From Platerodrilus igneus (lineage: Eukaryota; Arthropoda; Insecta; Coleoptera; Lycidae): 64,000 nt of DNA. A program made the position numbers and the translations under genes. This document shows, in pieces, positions 12,255 through 24,593 of the stretch. Positions within the stretch are counted from its first letter, which is position 1, and every line of letters starts with the position of its first letter. The stretch covers positions 5,222,501 through 5,286,500 of the forward strand of contig JARFIW010001215.1 of NCBI GenBank assembly GCA_036346225.1. Direction: 5' to 3'. The notes beneath the pieces are model-generated. The model worked only from the letters and a program-made list of their open reading frames with translations, was not told where the DNA came from and did no database searches.

Positions 12255-15200
12255 CTGAAATACAATTTATAACAAAAATTACTCATAAATAAAAGTCACT
12301 TACAATGCACGATTACGTTTTGCAGCTTCTGCACCTACACAATTATGATCTGAAATATGTCTATGTTTAAGGCAATAATTTAGAGAACACTCTTTGCACA
12401 CAATAGGAATAATTTCCTTCGCTTTACAGCCTTTTAATGAACATTTATTAGTGAACACTTTTTTTCTATTATCTCTGGCAGGATCTGATTGACAATCACC
12501 ATCTGTGTGAAATTTGTTTTAGAACAAAGTCTTAGAATAACAATACATACCTATATGTGCCCCAACTGCTATGTCAGGTGGTTGACCTCGAGCCACCGGA
12601 ATTGGTATATTACACAGTGGGCACACTGGAACTTGGTTACTTTTAGCATAGGCATTCGAACAATTATGGACGGAATATTGATAATGTTCGTTACTAAAAA
12701 AAAGATGTGTTAAGAAGTTGTCATAAAAACAGAAGACCTATTAGTAAGAAACTTATTTCCTTTCACATATATAATATTCAATTTTTATGAACATGATAGA
12801 TGTCGACCGTTATAACATTCTAAAGACAAGATTCAGCATTGCTGCTTCCATTAACTGAAATCTGACTTAATGTAGTTATCCTGAGTATGTTATTGCTGTT
12901 GACATGTCTGATATATAAATTATTAAAATCTTAAAACAGACCGGCTATGTCTGGAAAGTAAATACATTCCTATTTTAAATATTTTAATCACAGTACATTA
13001 TAACAGCTATACTTCCCCCGGACCTTGGTGTAGTATTAAATCTCGTGAATCAAAATTAATAACGTGTTACGTGTTAGGTGAATTAATACGTAACGTGTCT
13101 TTTTTAATTATTAAATAACCAGATTTCATTTCTTACACTCGTTAAATTTATTGTATTTAGTTTAAAAGTAAAGTAATAGCCTGTGCTCCCTGAATCTGGT
13201 TGTGTGTATGTTATAAATTTGTTATATTGTATGGTTAGAATGATTTAATATGTATAAATTAATACTCTCTGGGATTTTTTTATCGCTCTCGGGGAAATGA
13301 CATGACCTCAAACTATTTCTGCCAGGAATTACATAGACACTTTAGTATCGAAGTTCAGAAAAGTAACTGTATCGTTTGAAGTGTGTTACTGTAGTGCTCA
13401 AATTTCTCGTCCTTTAACTTTTTCGTACTTTTCCCTTAGAGTGCACAGCTACTATTGACCAGGACCAAATCAAAAATCTGCAGAAGATAAAACCAATGAA
13501 ACCCTGCAAGTAGATCGTCGCCAAGGACTGAACTGTAAGTGTTAAAACTTTAAGATCTGTATATATAAATTTGCATTATTCAAACCAATATTCAATTAAT
13601 TAAGTAAGGGTCAGGTAAGTAATAAACGTTTATTAATTAATATTGTTTCAAAACATTTCTCGTATTATATTCTGCTCAATTTTAAAGATACATAACTATG
13701 TTACGAAGATTGTTTGGTTATTGCCATTACTTCTTGATACTTTCCGTATCCAATGCTTAGTACCAAGAACAAAAGGGTCGCTTATTGAAATTGAAGGTAT
13801 CTGGAAGGTCATGCTTGGTTGCATCCATGCGACCTGCAAAGTAGATTTAGAAAAATAGATTCTATTGTTCCAACACTTCAAAATGGCACCACCAAGGGCC
13901 GGCCTGGCCTGTTCATGGACCCGAAAGTTGAATAATCCATTTGTAACGTTAATGTTCAAAAACGAACTATGAACTTATGCAAGTTAAGTTTATATATTGT
14001 GGAGGAACAAAAAGAAATTTGTGGCAGATATTGGGAGTTCCTGCTCCCGCTGGTGACAAAGTAAAGTGCTCCGGCAGCTAAGTCAGCATGAAACGGTCAG
14101 GACGGGGTACTATTATCATGTGCTGAACAAAAAAAAACAAGAAGGTCCAATGGAATAAGCCAGCTGTCTCAGAGTAAAAAACTAACAGGAAAGTGAAAGA
14201 GCTCCAATGCAATCGAGCTTTCCACACTCTGAAATGAGTCCTACAATCATTCACCACAACACTGCTAACAAATAAAATTAGTCCAAAAAATGTATTATGC
14301 TCCAAAAAGAATATTGAAAGTAAATTAAAATACAAGATTACCACAACAATACTCCATTCTTGTTAAAAACTACAAAAAAGCAGTGTACAACACAAAAACG
14401 GTGATCTTATTAGCATAAAAAAATCCTCTAATTTACAACAATACATTAAGTGCTGTCCAGTTTCTTAATACCTAATGGCCAAACGGTAATGTTTAAAATT
14501 TACAACACGTTATGCCTTTTTTTAATGTTACAAGCTTTACTTCAATATTTAGTATAAAGGATATCCAGTCCTAAGTGGAATGTTATTTCCCATCACTTTT
14601 TAAGTACAGTATGGAGTATGAGAATGCAGTTGTTGAATTCCCATGCACTGGTATTTGATGAACCTCTAGTTTATTGTATGTAATCAGTTAAATAAACATT
14701 TTTTCACGCTCAAAGTAATGTGCGGTCATTGCCGCAACCAATAAGAATGTTCGAAGATGGAAGGGGTTTTGACGAGTTCGTGTGCATGGACGCGATTATC
14801 ATCATAGTTTATCTTGAACTACCTTATCGGATCGACGTGTGGCAGTTAGTGCGTGAAATATGCAGTGAAGTACCTTGGACTACTCTCCCGGATCGATGTG
14901 TAACAGTTAATGCGTGAAATATGCAGTGAAGTACCCGTGACATTCCTATCTTCTCTTGTTACCTCTATCTTAATATCTGTTTTGAATATTGTATGTTAGC
15001 AACAACATTGCAAGTTTGCAATAGCAAGCTCCAACCTCAACGAAGACTCTGATATATGTTTAGAACACAAGAACCAGTTTACAAGAATCAAGAGGTGTTG
15101 GACTTACTTTAAACTACCTCTACAATTAAAGGTAAGCTGTTCTTGGGTTAATTATTGAAAAATCTGTGCAATATTGCGCACTCTATATAACCAAAGCATT

Positions 15201-18200
15201 AAACTAAAGTACGTTTATTTGTAACCGTCATTTAACAGTAATATTGTACTACATGTCTTATAAATATACGGTAATTAATACAAACATTTGGTGACAAGTC
15301 GAAATAAAACGTATATGCAACACAATACACAAATAAGTAGCTTGTCCGGTGCCCCCAGTAGTTCTGGAACCAAACATGAATCAACGTTCAAATGGAGTAG
15401 ATGGTTTCACAACACACCATATATCCATCAAAGACGACTATTATATTACAGAATTCACAAACTGAAAACTAAACGAAGTAATGCATGGTAATTGCCATAT
15501 AATCAAACCAGAGTCGCAATTTCAGAGTACAGACAACATGAATAGGTAAGGTAGGTATAAATAAAAAGCATACGATTTTCAAATGTGGGTCGAAATCAAT
15601 CACAAATCCATACAGGCAGACTGTAAAAATTAATATTACTGGTAGCCGCTAAAGTACAGCAATCTAACAACACGTTCAACAGACAATCTCAAAAATGCTA
15701 GGAAATACAGATCCGTGATTGATTTACATGAGTAAATGAAAAGAATTTATCGAGGAACGACACATATACCTAAATACAAATAGACCACAAAAAACAGAAA
15801 AGTTAGTGTAGCGAAACTGTAACGCGAACACATTACGCTAGCTATAAAATTAAATGGGTAATGAAAATCTAGTAAGCTTGAATGAACAAATTAAATACGA
15901 CTCACCTTATACCGAAGATTTCAGGAAGAGTTAAGATCAATTAAGCATGATATTTTAATTCTTTTCTTTTTAGAAAATATAATTTTAACAAAAGCAGTTA
16001 GTATAAAGCAATAAATTCAAACCACGAAATTATAAATATATTCATGGTGCAAAACATATTAGAATGGAACTCAGGTTCAAAAATTATTTTAAAAATCACA
16101 AACAGGGAAAATAGATTTTAATATTAGGCATTTCTCACATAAAATTAAGAAAGCATTTTCATTATGCTTAAAAATAATTTCTGTTAAATACATATTAAAA
16201 TGGAGCTTATGGTTGTAAATTAATTTAAACCACAAAGGGTAAACCAAATATTTATTTCAATCAAGTTTCCCGACAAAATAAAGAATTTAGAATTATGAAA
16301 TAACAGTGAATTTATTAATATGCATTTCAAACATAGGAGAGCTTTTACAAATTTTAGTTAAATTAGAATCAATGTTACATGTAAAGAAAACCTCAGACAT
16401 ACTTTAATACAATGTAAAAACCCAGCGCTAAGTACTGAAACTCACATATATCAGATTAAAGATATAATTTAATCATTTAATACAATATGTTACCATGTAT
16501 TCATTTTATTTTGCAAAGGGAGAAGAAAACACAAATGTTAACTTAAGTAAACCACATGATACCACAAGCACTTTTCACGGGATACATTCCATAAACCCAA
16601 TGACTACTATGACAAAACAATTCCCAGACTGAACTAAGGATAGTGGGGGAAAACACCGTAGTTAGACATCCGACGGAGAATGAGAATCAATTATTCGCAA
16701 ACTGATAGTAAAATATAGAAAAAGTAGAAATACTAGCAAATAATGATAAGATGGACGTGACCTTGGGGTTGGGGATGGTATGATGTTAAGTTAAAAGTAA
16801 TGTTGACCAAAACACAAATTCCAGAAAATATAAATATAGATGTTCCCGCAGAGACAATAAACAAGGTGTGTGGCAAATTATTATTATTACACTTACTTGA
16901 GTAAGGTATTTCCAATTCACATGGTTGTTGAATTATTGTCGTTATGACGTTATGGGGCTGGGACGAGTTCACCCCTCCATTGATTTTAAATTTTATGTGG
17001 TGTTGGTTCAAGGATGTTATTTGAATGTGAATTAGACCATGAGTGCTTTTATGTTTATATATATTTTTTATGTACGGATTATGGATGTAAATATGCTTAA
17101 TATTTCATGAAATAGCATATTAATCGAACATAAAAATGATTATTCTATTCATCAACAATTTACAGAGAGAACGAGTGTTGATGATATTTAAGTATAATGT
17201 TATCATTTTAAAATGTTACGGAATACATACGTATCGATTTTGTATTTTGGAAATATAGAACAAAAAGTTGTTATTTAACTCTTTGCTATATTTGTTACTA
17301 ACAGGATTTCCAGATATTGGAATTTTTAAATGTCATGTAATTTAATATTGGAAACAGGAAAATTTAGAGTGATGATAGCTTTGTTGATGGATTAGGTTTA
17401 ATGTCTTTGCAATGTATTAAGTAAATCAATAACAGACACTTGTTTATTCATTTTTTGTAATAAATAAAGTACACTATACAATTACATTCTATGTTAAAAC
17501 TATAACTTGACAAGCCAATGGCTCTAGACAAAACCGTAGCCATCTTAATTAAAAATTCCTTCTGCCCCTTTCTTCCCCCACCCTATATATATGTTCATGA
17601 GTTGACAGACAGATTAGTGACTGAGCATGCAACAATGTGGCTACAACATAAATACAATACATAACACACCTTCACCCTTAAGAGTGAACAAACATATTAA
17701 AAAAATAAACCTTTTTTTTCACCATTTAATTATAAGTCCAACTTTTCTGGTGGTTTGCGAAGTCTGGTGGGATACCTCCGTTGAGGCATATCCTTATCCA
17801 TAGGACTCAACCTCTGGGGTGGCGCAGAACCCTCAGTGGGTGTCACTGTAGGCGAGGTATTCGACGGAGAGGTGCTAGTAGCAGGACTATGAAAAGGTGA
17901 AATGACATCCTCTGGCTCTGATAATACCGTAGGTGATATAATTTCGTTATTAATGTTAACTTCGATAGAAATGTCTGACAAATTGTTTGGTACAGTTGAT
18001 AAATTAGGTAGAGTAGGCAAAACTTTGACAACAGTTTCTACGTTTTGAGGTAGGATTGCGAATTGTAGCAGATCATTTTCACTTCTGTTAATCAATTGAT
18101 CAACATGTCTTTTCCACACCACCCTACTATCGCCCTCTAAAAGTACTAAATAAGAAACCGGACCTAATTTTTCTATAATTTTTGCTTTCTTCCATTTTTC

Positions 18201-21200
18201 CCCTGGCCTGTAACTTCTAGCTAACACTAAGTCATTCACAGAAAATTCCCGTAATATCCGAGATTTATTTGCAACTTTCGACTCGTAAGTGGGCCGTAAA
18301 AGATCTAATTTTGATCTAAGTGACCTACCGAACATTAATGAAGCGGGAGCTTGATTAGTAGTGCAATGTTCGGTATTTCTATATCGAAACAAGGTTTTGT
18401 AAATAGCATAATCTAATCTGAAATTTTCATCATGACTAGCTACGTGTAGCTTGTGTTTGAAATATTTGACACTATTTTCTGTCAAGTCGTTCGACTCTGG
18501 ATGATATGGAGATATTAATGTGGAACGTATTCCTAAGGATTGAAGAAAATTTTAGAATTCATAAGAGTCGAATGGTGGACCGTTATCGCTAACAACTAGT
18601 TTGGGAAGGCCGAAACGTGCAAAAGTAGGAAGTAATGCTTTAATCGTGGCATCAGCTGAAGTGCTTGAAACAGGCAAGACTTCAGCCCATTTCGAATATG
18701 AATCAGTAACAACTAAATAAATTTTGTTCATAATAGGACCGAGGTGATCCAGATGCACCCGTTCCCAGACGGAACTAGTGGTAGGCCAAGTTATTCCTAC
18801 AGATTTTGGAGGTTCGTTTCTCTCTAACTGACATGACCGGCAAGAATTGCAGTAATCTTCGATATGTGTGTCTATGTTAGGCCACCATATGTAGCAACGT
18901 ACTAAAGACTTCATTTTTACGATACTTAAATGACCTTCGTGCGCAGTACCTAGTACTGATAGTCTACAAGAGCTAGGAATTACTAAACGGTAACCCCAGA
19001 AAACACAATTTGACTGAAAAGAGAGTTGCTCTTGTTTTTGGTAAAAATTTTGTAGTTCCATGGTTAAACCCTTACTTGAAGAGGGTCAGCACATTAAAAT
19101 AAACTGAATTACTTTAGACAAAATAGGGTCTTTCCTGGTAGCTTTTCTTATATCATCAAAATTTAGAGGTAATTCGCTGTTAAGAATGTAGTTAAGGTTA
19201 ATATTATCTTCTGAAATTTTTCGCTAATGTTTTTTCATAATCTGAGAGCACATAAAAAGCACATAATTCTGACCTATTCGTTTCTTCAACTACGGCACTC
19301 AAATTGAATTTTTCAATATGGCTGTGCTCACTTTAATCTTAAGCTAGCACAGCCATTGCTTTTAACAAAACGGCTGGAGCAACAAATTAGCGACAAATGA
19401 GCACAAAATTCCTGTACAGATCGCATTCGATTGTGCTGAAGTGGCTGTGTCAGCTTAATACGTGTGAAACCCCCGTCCCTTGACAACTCCGCAGTGTTGA
19501 TGCCGTCCATCTTAGTCCTCGTAGATTGCTTATTACCCGTCTTCCTTTTTGTTTCTTCTTATTTCTCCTGTAGTTCTAGTTCTTGGTTCACTGATGTGAG
19601 TGTCTTGTGTCATTTTCTCTGGCAGTCCTAGGGTTACCACTATTGGTCCTTCGAGCTGGATTTTGTTTTGTGTCTGTTTTTGTTTTCTTTGCTATCAGGA
19701 ATCTTTTGTGGTCGGTCTTGTTATTTTCGATGCTTCGCTGCCTCTGTTTCCTACCACAACCTTTCAATTTTGCTGGGGGTGGGGATTGGGGGGAAGGATT
19801 TGTTACGTTCCAGTTTTGCTTTTACTTGACTAAGTTAGGCCATCATCTATATTCCAAATAAAATCATTGCCTTAGTTCATATCCTGTTCTGGCGAGACTA
19901 GTGTTTGAACATTAATCTTCGGTCTCCTAATTGTAGTTAGGTGCATTTACATCATTTATTTTAAGCGGTTCCTATTCATACTGGATTATACTATCAATTT
20001 GATACGAGTTTTGAGAGTGCTTTCATTGGATTTTATTTATGAATTATTCATTCTGTTTTCTAATACCGACGGTTTTCGTCGGAGAACTAATTCTGTCCTT
20101 TGTACAATTACCCTGGGGATTGTACAAGAAATTAACAGGCTGGTACATGCATCTCCCGTCAAATTACTTTCTCTTGTGTGTATCGGGTACGTATTAGTTA
20201 ACGGTTGGAAGTAGCACTAATTTAAAATCTGCTTTAGGCTCGTTTTAGGATAAATTTTCTAGATTGGTTGGTTGGTTGGTTTTCCGCCTACATTCTCGCG
20301 CCTCGACGCTACGTCTGATGACTCACTTCTCGTACACTGGGTTTGCAACCAAGACTGCAGACTAAGAAACAAGAATGGTCACACCAACTTCTTTGGTTTC
20401 GCTTAGCTAAAATTTATGGTGTTGTGTATTGCTACTGGTCATTTAATCCTCATGAAGGAAACCATGAGTTTTTGAAAATCTCCTACTTTACTAATCCCGT
20501 GGCATCCTAAACTTTCTACGGCTGGCACGTAGTATATTGTTACTAATCAACATTACTAATACTGATTAGTTTTAAGAACACCCAGCGGTGTTGATATGTT
20601 TTAACATCTAGCCTTCAGTCTGATATAATTTAACTACGCAGGTTTTAAATAACTAAAATGTATGTGGTCCGATACCGGTACGAGATCGTGTGTTTCTTGT
20701 CATGGGACTTATACTACCTAAAAGTGTAGGATATTTAATTATTAGTACTAATTTACAATCATTCATCTAGGTTCTCATGTGCTATTAAGTGATATATTTG
20801 TTGTATGTGTTAAGTATATGGTTACATGGTTGTGTGCTGCATACGAACACTATTCAGTTTAATCGTTGTCCCCTTTGTAACCATATTTTGAAATAATAAT
20901 ATAGAAAAGCGATTACTTATACCAGAAAGGTATTTTCTTTATTATTTATATCGATATATATGTATTCTTATTTTTCTTTGACAGACTAATGTTCTGTTTT
21001 TGTTTGTACTAATCAACTAATTTTTATTTCAGAGAGACGACTCGATCCTTTTTTTCTTCGTGGGTTTTGTTTTCGATTACTTTCCCACGCCCAATCTCCG
21101 ATTGACGTTAGCCCGGCATCCTTTCCTTTGGCTATGTAATTTCTTGCGAGTTTTTACTTTAATTGGGTTTTTTTCTTCCAGACCCGCACGGTTTACCGTA

Positions 21201-22507
21201 ACAAGGTATTTTGTTGATATCTATTAAATTTATAGAAAAACAATTTCTTTGCGTTCAGTTTCAGTATGATACAATCTTTCTATTTAGAAAAGCTCTGACA
21301 TAATATAGAACGAACATCATAAAAAACAAATAAGTCTGTATTTGCTCATGAACCACACTTCTAAGAATAATATAATTTAAGCAGTATCAAATTGGCAAAT
21401 TAAAATTATACACAAAAGGAATAACTAAAACGTAACTCTGTGTAGCGGTTTTATTTAGAATAACGTTTTGATTCTAATAGGTGCTAGGGAGAAATTTTCC
21501 GTTTGCGACCTCCTAACAAAAATGAAGAGCATGGAATGTTTTATTTTACATTTTTGAGAGAGCTTTAAACAGTTTTGGTAAAGTGGAAAAACAATATGGT
21601 AGAATTGATTTTGGTTCAAACTTTTGGTGCATTTAGTACTTTTAGGACATTCTGTAAAATACAGAAATAATTTTAAAACATCTCCGATAGACTGCCTGCG
21701 ATCCAAATAGGGAGGTTTCCTAAACGCCATAGTTTTCAATGTCAAATAACATGAATAGTACGGTATATAAACCAAAAAGTCAAATGACATCATTTCAATA
21801 CGAAAGCAACTATCGCAAATCAAAAAATTGATTTAAGACGACAAGAAAAGTACAGTCACAAAGAATGAAATTTTAAGATTTCAAAAACAAAAAAAATGGT
21901 TAATTGTTTCGTAAGTAACTTAACTATTTGTATTTACTGTTGTGGTAACTAAGCACTTTATTACATTAGACAGTTTTAATTTTCTACTGCAAAATGTATT
22001 AATTTTGACTTGGCTGAGAATGATCAAGCACATTTAATCTTCCTTTACCTAGCTGGGGAAATGCGTTTTGACAAAATTCTAAATTTACTTATGCGAACCT
22101 TGTTGCTCTCTGCTGGTCGTTATTGCAGCAGCAGCAGACAGACTGACACAAAATTATAAAAAGAAATAGACACATCAATTTTGAATAGTCACATTTCTTA
22201 GAAGAATGTGACGTAAACCCAAACAACTAATAACGTATAATTGAAAGGACAATCATGATTGTATAAAATATTAAAGTTAGGATACCAATGTTTTTTTCAA
22301 AAGTAACTACTTATGTTAGATACTACCAATATTCTCAAAGATAAAGTACTCACCAAAATATTTTACTGCAGGCATCGCACTTGATAGGTAAAAAATCTAC
22401 AAAAAATTTAAAGGTAATATCATAAACACGTAAATAAAAACGAACCACTTACCCAATTTATTGCAAGTCGATACACTGCAGTTTTTTCCTAAATCAGGAA
22501 ATTCCAT
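12200..22507 (-). CDS. ZFAND2: AN1-type zinc finger protein, ZFAND2 family, five exons, C-terminus not found
   Basis: Five exons join in phase to give 165 residues. The start is MEFPDLGKNC. The first AN1 finger covers about residues 10-45: CSVSTC, CDAC, FCNEH and HNC supply its Cys/His ligands. PVCPLCNIPIPVARGQPPD follows, and the second AN1 finger carries CSLKGC, VCKEC, NYCLKHRH and DHNC. This architecture is that of ZFAND2A (AIRAP) and ZFAND2B, stress-induced cofactors of the proteasome and p97/VCP. The family's C-terminal tail, including ubiquitin-interacting motifs in ZFAND2B, should follow residue 165. It is absent from 1-12200 as far as I can read, so it probably lies outside the window. 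Exon 5 ends on an intact donor and codon boundary. All junctions are GT-AG. Intron 2 is about 9.7 kb and holds a Gypsy remnant and a MITE. No frameshift or stop was seen. This is the only convincing host gene here. Confidence 0.93.
12304..12502 (-). CDS. ZFAND2: ZFAND2 exon 4 (second AN1 finger)
   Basis: 199 bases after TTTCACACAG. Encodes DGDCQSDPARDNRKKVFTNK, then CSLKGCKAKEIIPIVCKEC and NYCLKHRHISDHNC with a full set of AN1 ligands, ending AAKRNRA. The donor is GTAAGT. Confidence 0.93.
12551..12693 (-). CDS. ZFAND2: ZFAND2 exon 3
   Basis: 143 bases after a TTTTTTTTAG acceptor. It completes finger 1 (CNEHYQYSVHNC) and encodes the linker PVCPLCNIPIPVARGQPPD and AVGAHI. The donor is GTATGT. 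The split Cys codon (TG|T) joins exactly with exon 2, although the two exons are 9.7 kb apart. Confidence 0.93.
12694..17455. other. Distal part of ZFAND2 intron 2; mostly unassigned
   Basis: AT-rich intronic DNA. A 61-base direct duplication is at 14829-14935. About 14600-15285 has LTR-like content (CTCTATATAACC, then an ACAAACATT end followed by TGGTGACAAG, which could be a primer-binding site), but no second LTR was found. The ORFs at 13643-13959, 14078-14344, 15288-15491 and 16733-17011 show no known domain. Confidence 0.45.
14829..14935 (+). repeat. Two-unit tandem duplication, 61-base period
   Basis: GGATCGACGTGTGGCAG... and GGATCGATGTGTAACAG... each run into TGCGTGAAATATGCAGTGAA and GTACC. 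The 46-base cores start 61 bases apart. Confidence 0.85.
17456..17668 (-). mobile_element. Putative 3' LTR of the minus-strand Gypsy element (about 213 bp)
   Basis: Directly downstream of the pol remnant on the minus strand lies a purine tract AAGGGTGAAGG, then TGTGTTATGTATTG, an internal TATATATA and an end at TTTATTACA, giving TG...CA termini. The right place and a polypurine tract suggest an LTR. The matching 5' LTR is missing, so the ends are provisional. Confidence 0.45.
17730..19330 (-). pseudogene. Ty3/Gypsy pol remnant: RNase H end, integrase, C-terminal tail
   Basis: Minus-strand reading starts with an RNase H-like end (ETNRSELCAFYVLSDYEK) and a linker (LNYILNSELPLNFDDIRKAT). An integrase follows: H2C2 finger (AHEGH, WWPNI, CNSCRSCQ), first Asp (LDHLGP), second Asp (VSDNGPPF), and the third acid after YHPESNDLTE. 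A GPF/Y-type module (KLGPVSYLV) and an Arg/Pro-rich tail ending YPTRLRKPPEKLDL complete it. The frame is open except for one in-frame TAA at 18552-18554, between the second and third catalytic residues, and a stop near 19095 and 19220. Everything 5' of RNase H (gag, protease, RT) is missing. It lies in intron 2 of ZFAND2, same strand. Confidence 0.85.
19343..19454. mobile_element. Small MITE-like element flanked by TTAA
   Basis: Ends GCTAGCACAGCCATTGC and GAAGTGGCTGTGTCAGC are inverted repeats with a few mismatches. TTAA sits at 19339-19342 and 19455-19458. The 112-base size and TTAA duplication suit a piggyBac-type non-autonomous element. Confidence 0.45.
19459..22353. other. Proximal part of ZFAND2 intron 2; LTR-end-like segment at about 20990-21202
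   Basis: Pyrimidine-rich stretches at 19530-19800 and 20990-21190 contain several acceptor-like tracts. CCAATCTCCGATTGA followed by GCCCGG also occurs near 57000 in the long solo LTR, and CGTAACA at 21196-21202 resembles that LTR's end, so a diverged partial LTR probably ends here. No start with a matching duplication was found. The 122-codon minus-strand ORF at 21455-21823 has no recognisable domain. Confidence 0.35.
22354..22396 (-). CDS. ZFAND2: ZFAND2 exon 2
   Basis: 43 bases after a TTTTTTGTAG acceptor; encodes DFLPIKCDACSKIF and part of the next Cys codon. The donor is GTGAGT. Supplies the CxxC ligands of AN1 finger 1. Confidence 0.92.
22453..22507 (-). CDS. ZFAND2: ZFAND2 exon 1 (start codon, residues 1-18)
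   Basis: ATG at 22507-22505; encodes MEFPDLGKNCSVSTCNKL plus one base. The donor is GTAAGT. The MEFP-D-GK-C opening is typical of the family and supports this start. It lies about 95 bases downstream of the expected transcription start. Confidence 0.92.
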
Positions 22508-22627
22508 TTCGACTAAATATCACAAGCTTTTCAAAGTTACAATAATGTAGATCCGGTTTTGTTGAATACGTTACTCTTGAGTACAACCACATAGGAAGAT
22601 TTTACAAAGAACTGTTTGCCATAAACA

Positions 22628-22702
22628 TTTTATACCTCAAATAATTTCTAGAAACTTCTTATTTTTAAAAGAAGGGGCAATATGATAATCATCCTGACGT
22701 CA
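22628..22702 (-). promoter_or_regulatory. ZFAND2 stress-type core promoter: TATA, HSE and CRE
   Basis: Read toward the gene, TATAAAA lies at 22634-22628. A perfect three-block heat-shock element (TTCTAGAAACTTC, 22646-22658) starts 12 bases upstream of it. A perfect CRE (TGACGTCA, 22695-22702) lies about 37 bases further up. A looser TTC-n5-GAA pair follows the CRE (about 22709-22719). Transcription should start near 22600, about 95 bases before the ATG. HSF1 control of ZFAND2A is known in mammals; control here is inferred from the sites alone. Confidence 0.7.
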
Positions 22703-24423
22703 CACATTTCTGTGCGAAGTGACAGTAAAAGAAAGATGACAAATCAAATGTTCTGAAGTGGCTCGCGTAACGTCTGCACAAGCAATAATATATTGAAGTA
22801 AATATTAGCGATCAATGACAATTTAAGACAATTTTTTGTACCAAATACATGGAAGTTGGAAATAATTAAGCGAGAATATTGCATATTTGACAACCATTAT
22901 AGACTACATCGTTATGGAAATTGAATCAACTAGTCATATTAAAGCAATGAAAACTATAAATCGTTAAGAAATTTGTTTCCACAATAGTTTAAAAACGTTT
23001 TTTAGAAAAAATTCAAATAAGTATGCTATGCTCGTCGTGAATTCTGTGTGAAAGGAAATTAAAGAATAATAGGAAGTGTCAAGCAACCAGAAGCAGTAAA
23101 AGGCGCAGATTAACATAATATTTATAATAGTAATTACAATAATAGATTTAACTTGTAAAATTTATTATATGATGCCAGTTATTAAACGAGCTGAAATAGA
23201 AATCCAAAATTGGCCCTCTTGATTAACTATTAATTACTTACGTATTGTTTAGCAAGTATTTACTGCAAAAATGAGTATTTTTGTATTTTATACAGGTAGC
23301 TTAGGATGAATATATTTAACAGTTATTTTATTTACCAAAAGCTGCAGCGAATGACAATAATTGTGATCGGTGGAGGGTGAAGTATCTTCATGCATTTTAG
23401 TTTACGCATTGAAAACTGTCATTTAGTTGACGCGCAACATTTCAGTTTTCATTTCAAATTTTTTGAAAATAAATTTTTCCATAAACTATTTTTAAAAATT
23501 AAGTTCCTGAGTGATCTTATCTCTTTTTTAGTTTGATACGACTAGATAATACGCTCTTTCCGTAGTTCCTTTGTAAGCACAGAAAAGCACTTAATGCTTG
23601 GGGTTAATAGCATCTGCTCTGGTTAACTGGTACAATAGTTTAGAGTATTGCCTATCCTTATCGTGTTAAGATCAATTATTAAGAAAACGACTGTTAGATT
23701 AAATATGAGTAAAAGTAAATTTGTCTAGGCTATTTTCTACGTAGAGTGTACTATACTCATTAACAGTTAAAACTACATTGCATTTACTTGTACAGCGTCG
23801 CTTCCTGTCTAAGTCCAACACGTTGCACTTCATTTTTAAAAAATTTAATCTTTTATTATTTTATTTAGGTTCAGGAAATTTTTAAACCTCGCACGGAAAA
23901 TACTCCATTATTATTATGTTTAATATGCGTCACGTGTAAACCACACAAAGATTTAGTTCTCACGTAAGTCCGGACATTGGTCTAAGATTTATGATTTAGG
24001 AAAACGTAGGAAATGGATTTGCCATGCCTAACAAGGCAACTGTGCCCGCCAATATGCGTTAGAACATTAACCTATCTTGGAGAAGGGACGTTGGTTTGTG
24101 GGAGCTGATGTGTCGAAACAAAGAGACTTTACTACCGCTTTTCCTCGAGTGTAGACGTGTTTGGTAGTATTCTGATAGTTCGGCGTAGTGGTCCATTTCC
24201 CTTTCACCTCTTCCTCATATCGATATACAACATATCGGCGCTTCGTCGATAAAAGCTACCGTTAACCAAACAAAGGGACACCCGGAAGCCATCCCACGAG
24301 ATTACAGATGCACCGGCATTAAATTAACCACAGGACAAGTGCTATCTTAAGAATATGAGACATATTTAACGCGCCATAAAAAATGTAACCCTGTGCAAAG
24401 CATAATCAAACAAGCAAGTAAAT
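22703..24423. other. Upstream of ZFAND2; nothing recognised
   Basis: No divergent gene, RNA gene or transposon motif identified. About 24080-24160 weakly resembles one arm of the foldback at 28.9-30.2 kb. Confidence 0.4.
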
Positions 24424-24545
24424 TCTAGGCTATATTTATTTTGTTTATCTTACCAGTGACTACCATAATTTCAACCAAATTTGGAGTAATTGACAGCACG
24501 AATAAAACGTAGCAGTTGGCGCCCAACATAAGCAGTTTCTACAAA
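24424..24545 (+). repeat. Partial copy of the foldback inner arm, then an LTR-end/PBS-like motif
   Basis: TAGGCTATATTTATTTTGTT, TTACC, CAACCAAATTTG and nearby blocks match 29278-29345. It ends AAAACGTAGCA, then GTTGGCGCCCAACATAAGC, the same primer-site-like motif as in the 57 kb LTR. Confidence 0.45.
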
Positions 24546-24593
24546 AATGTTTAAAGAAGAAAGTGTGTTTAAAAGTTTATTCTTTTATCATCA

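Noticed and set aside
19600..19861. Two overlapping hydrophobic plus-strand ORFs
   Set aside because: Pyrimidine-rich low-complexity sequence gives Phe/Val/Leu runs; no start context, homology or neighbours support a membrane protein.
19801..21202. Another solo LTR starting TGTTACGTTCC and ending CGTAACA
   Set aside because: The flanks GATT and AGGT do not match, and the interior is not clearly collinear with the long LTR family, so I could not fix a start.
21455..21823. 122-codon minus-strand ORF
   Set aside because: No recognisable motif, no codon-level or splice evidence, and it lies in the ZFAND2 intron.
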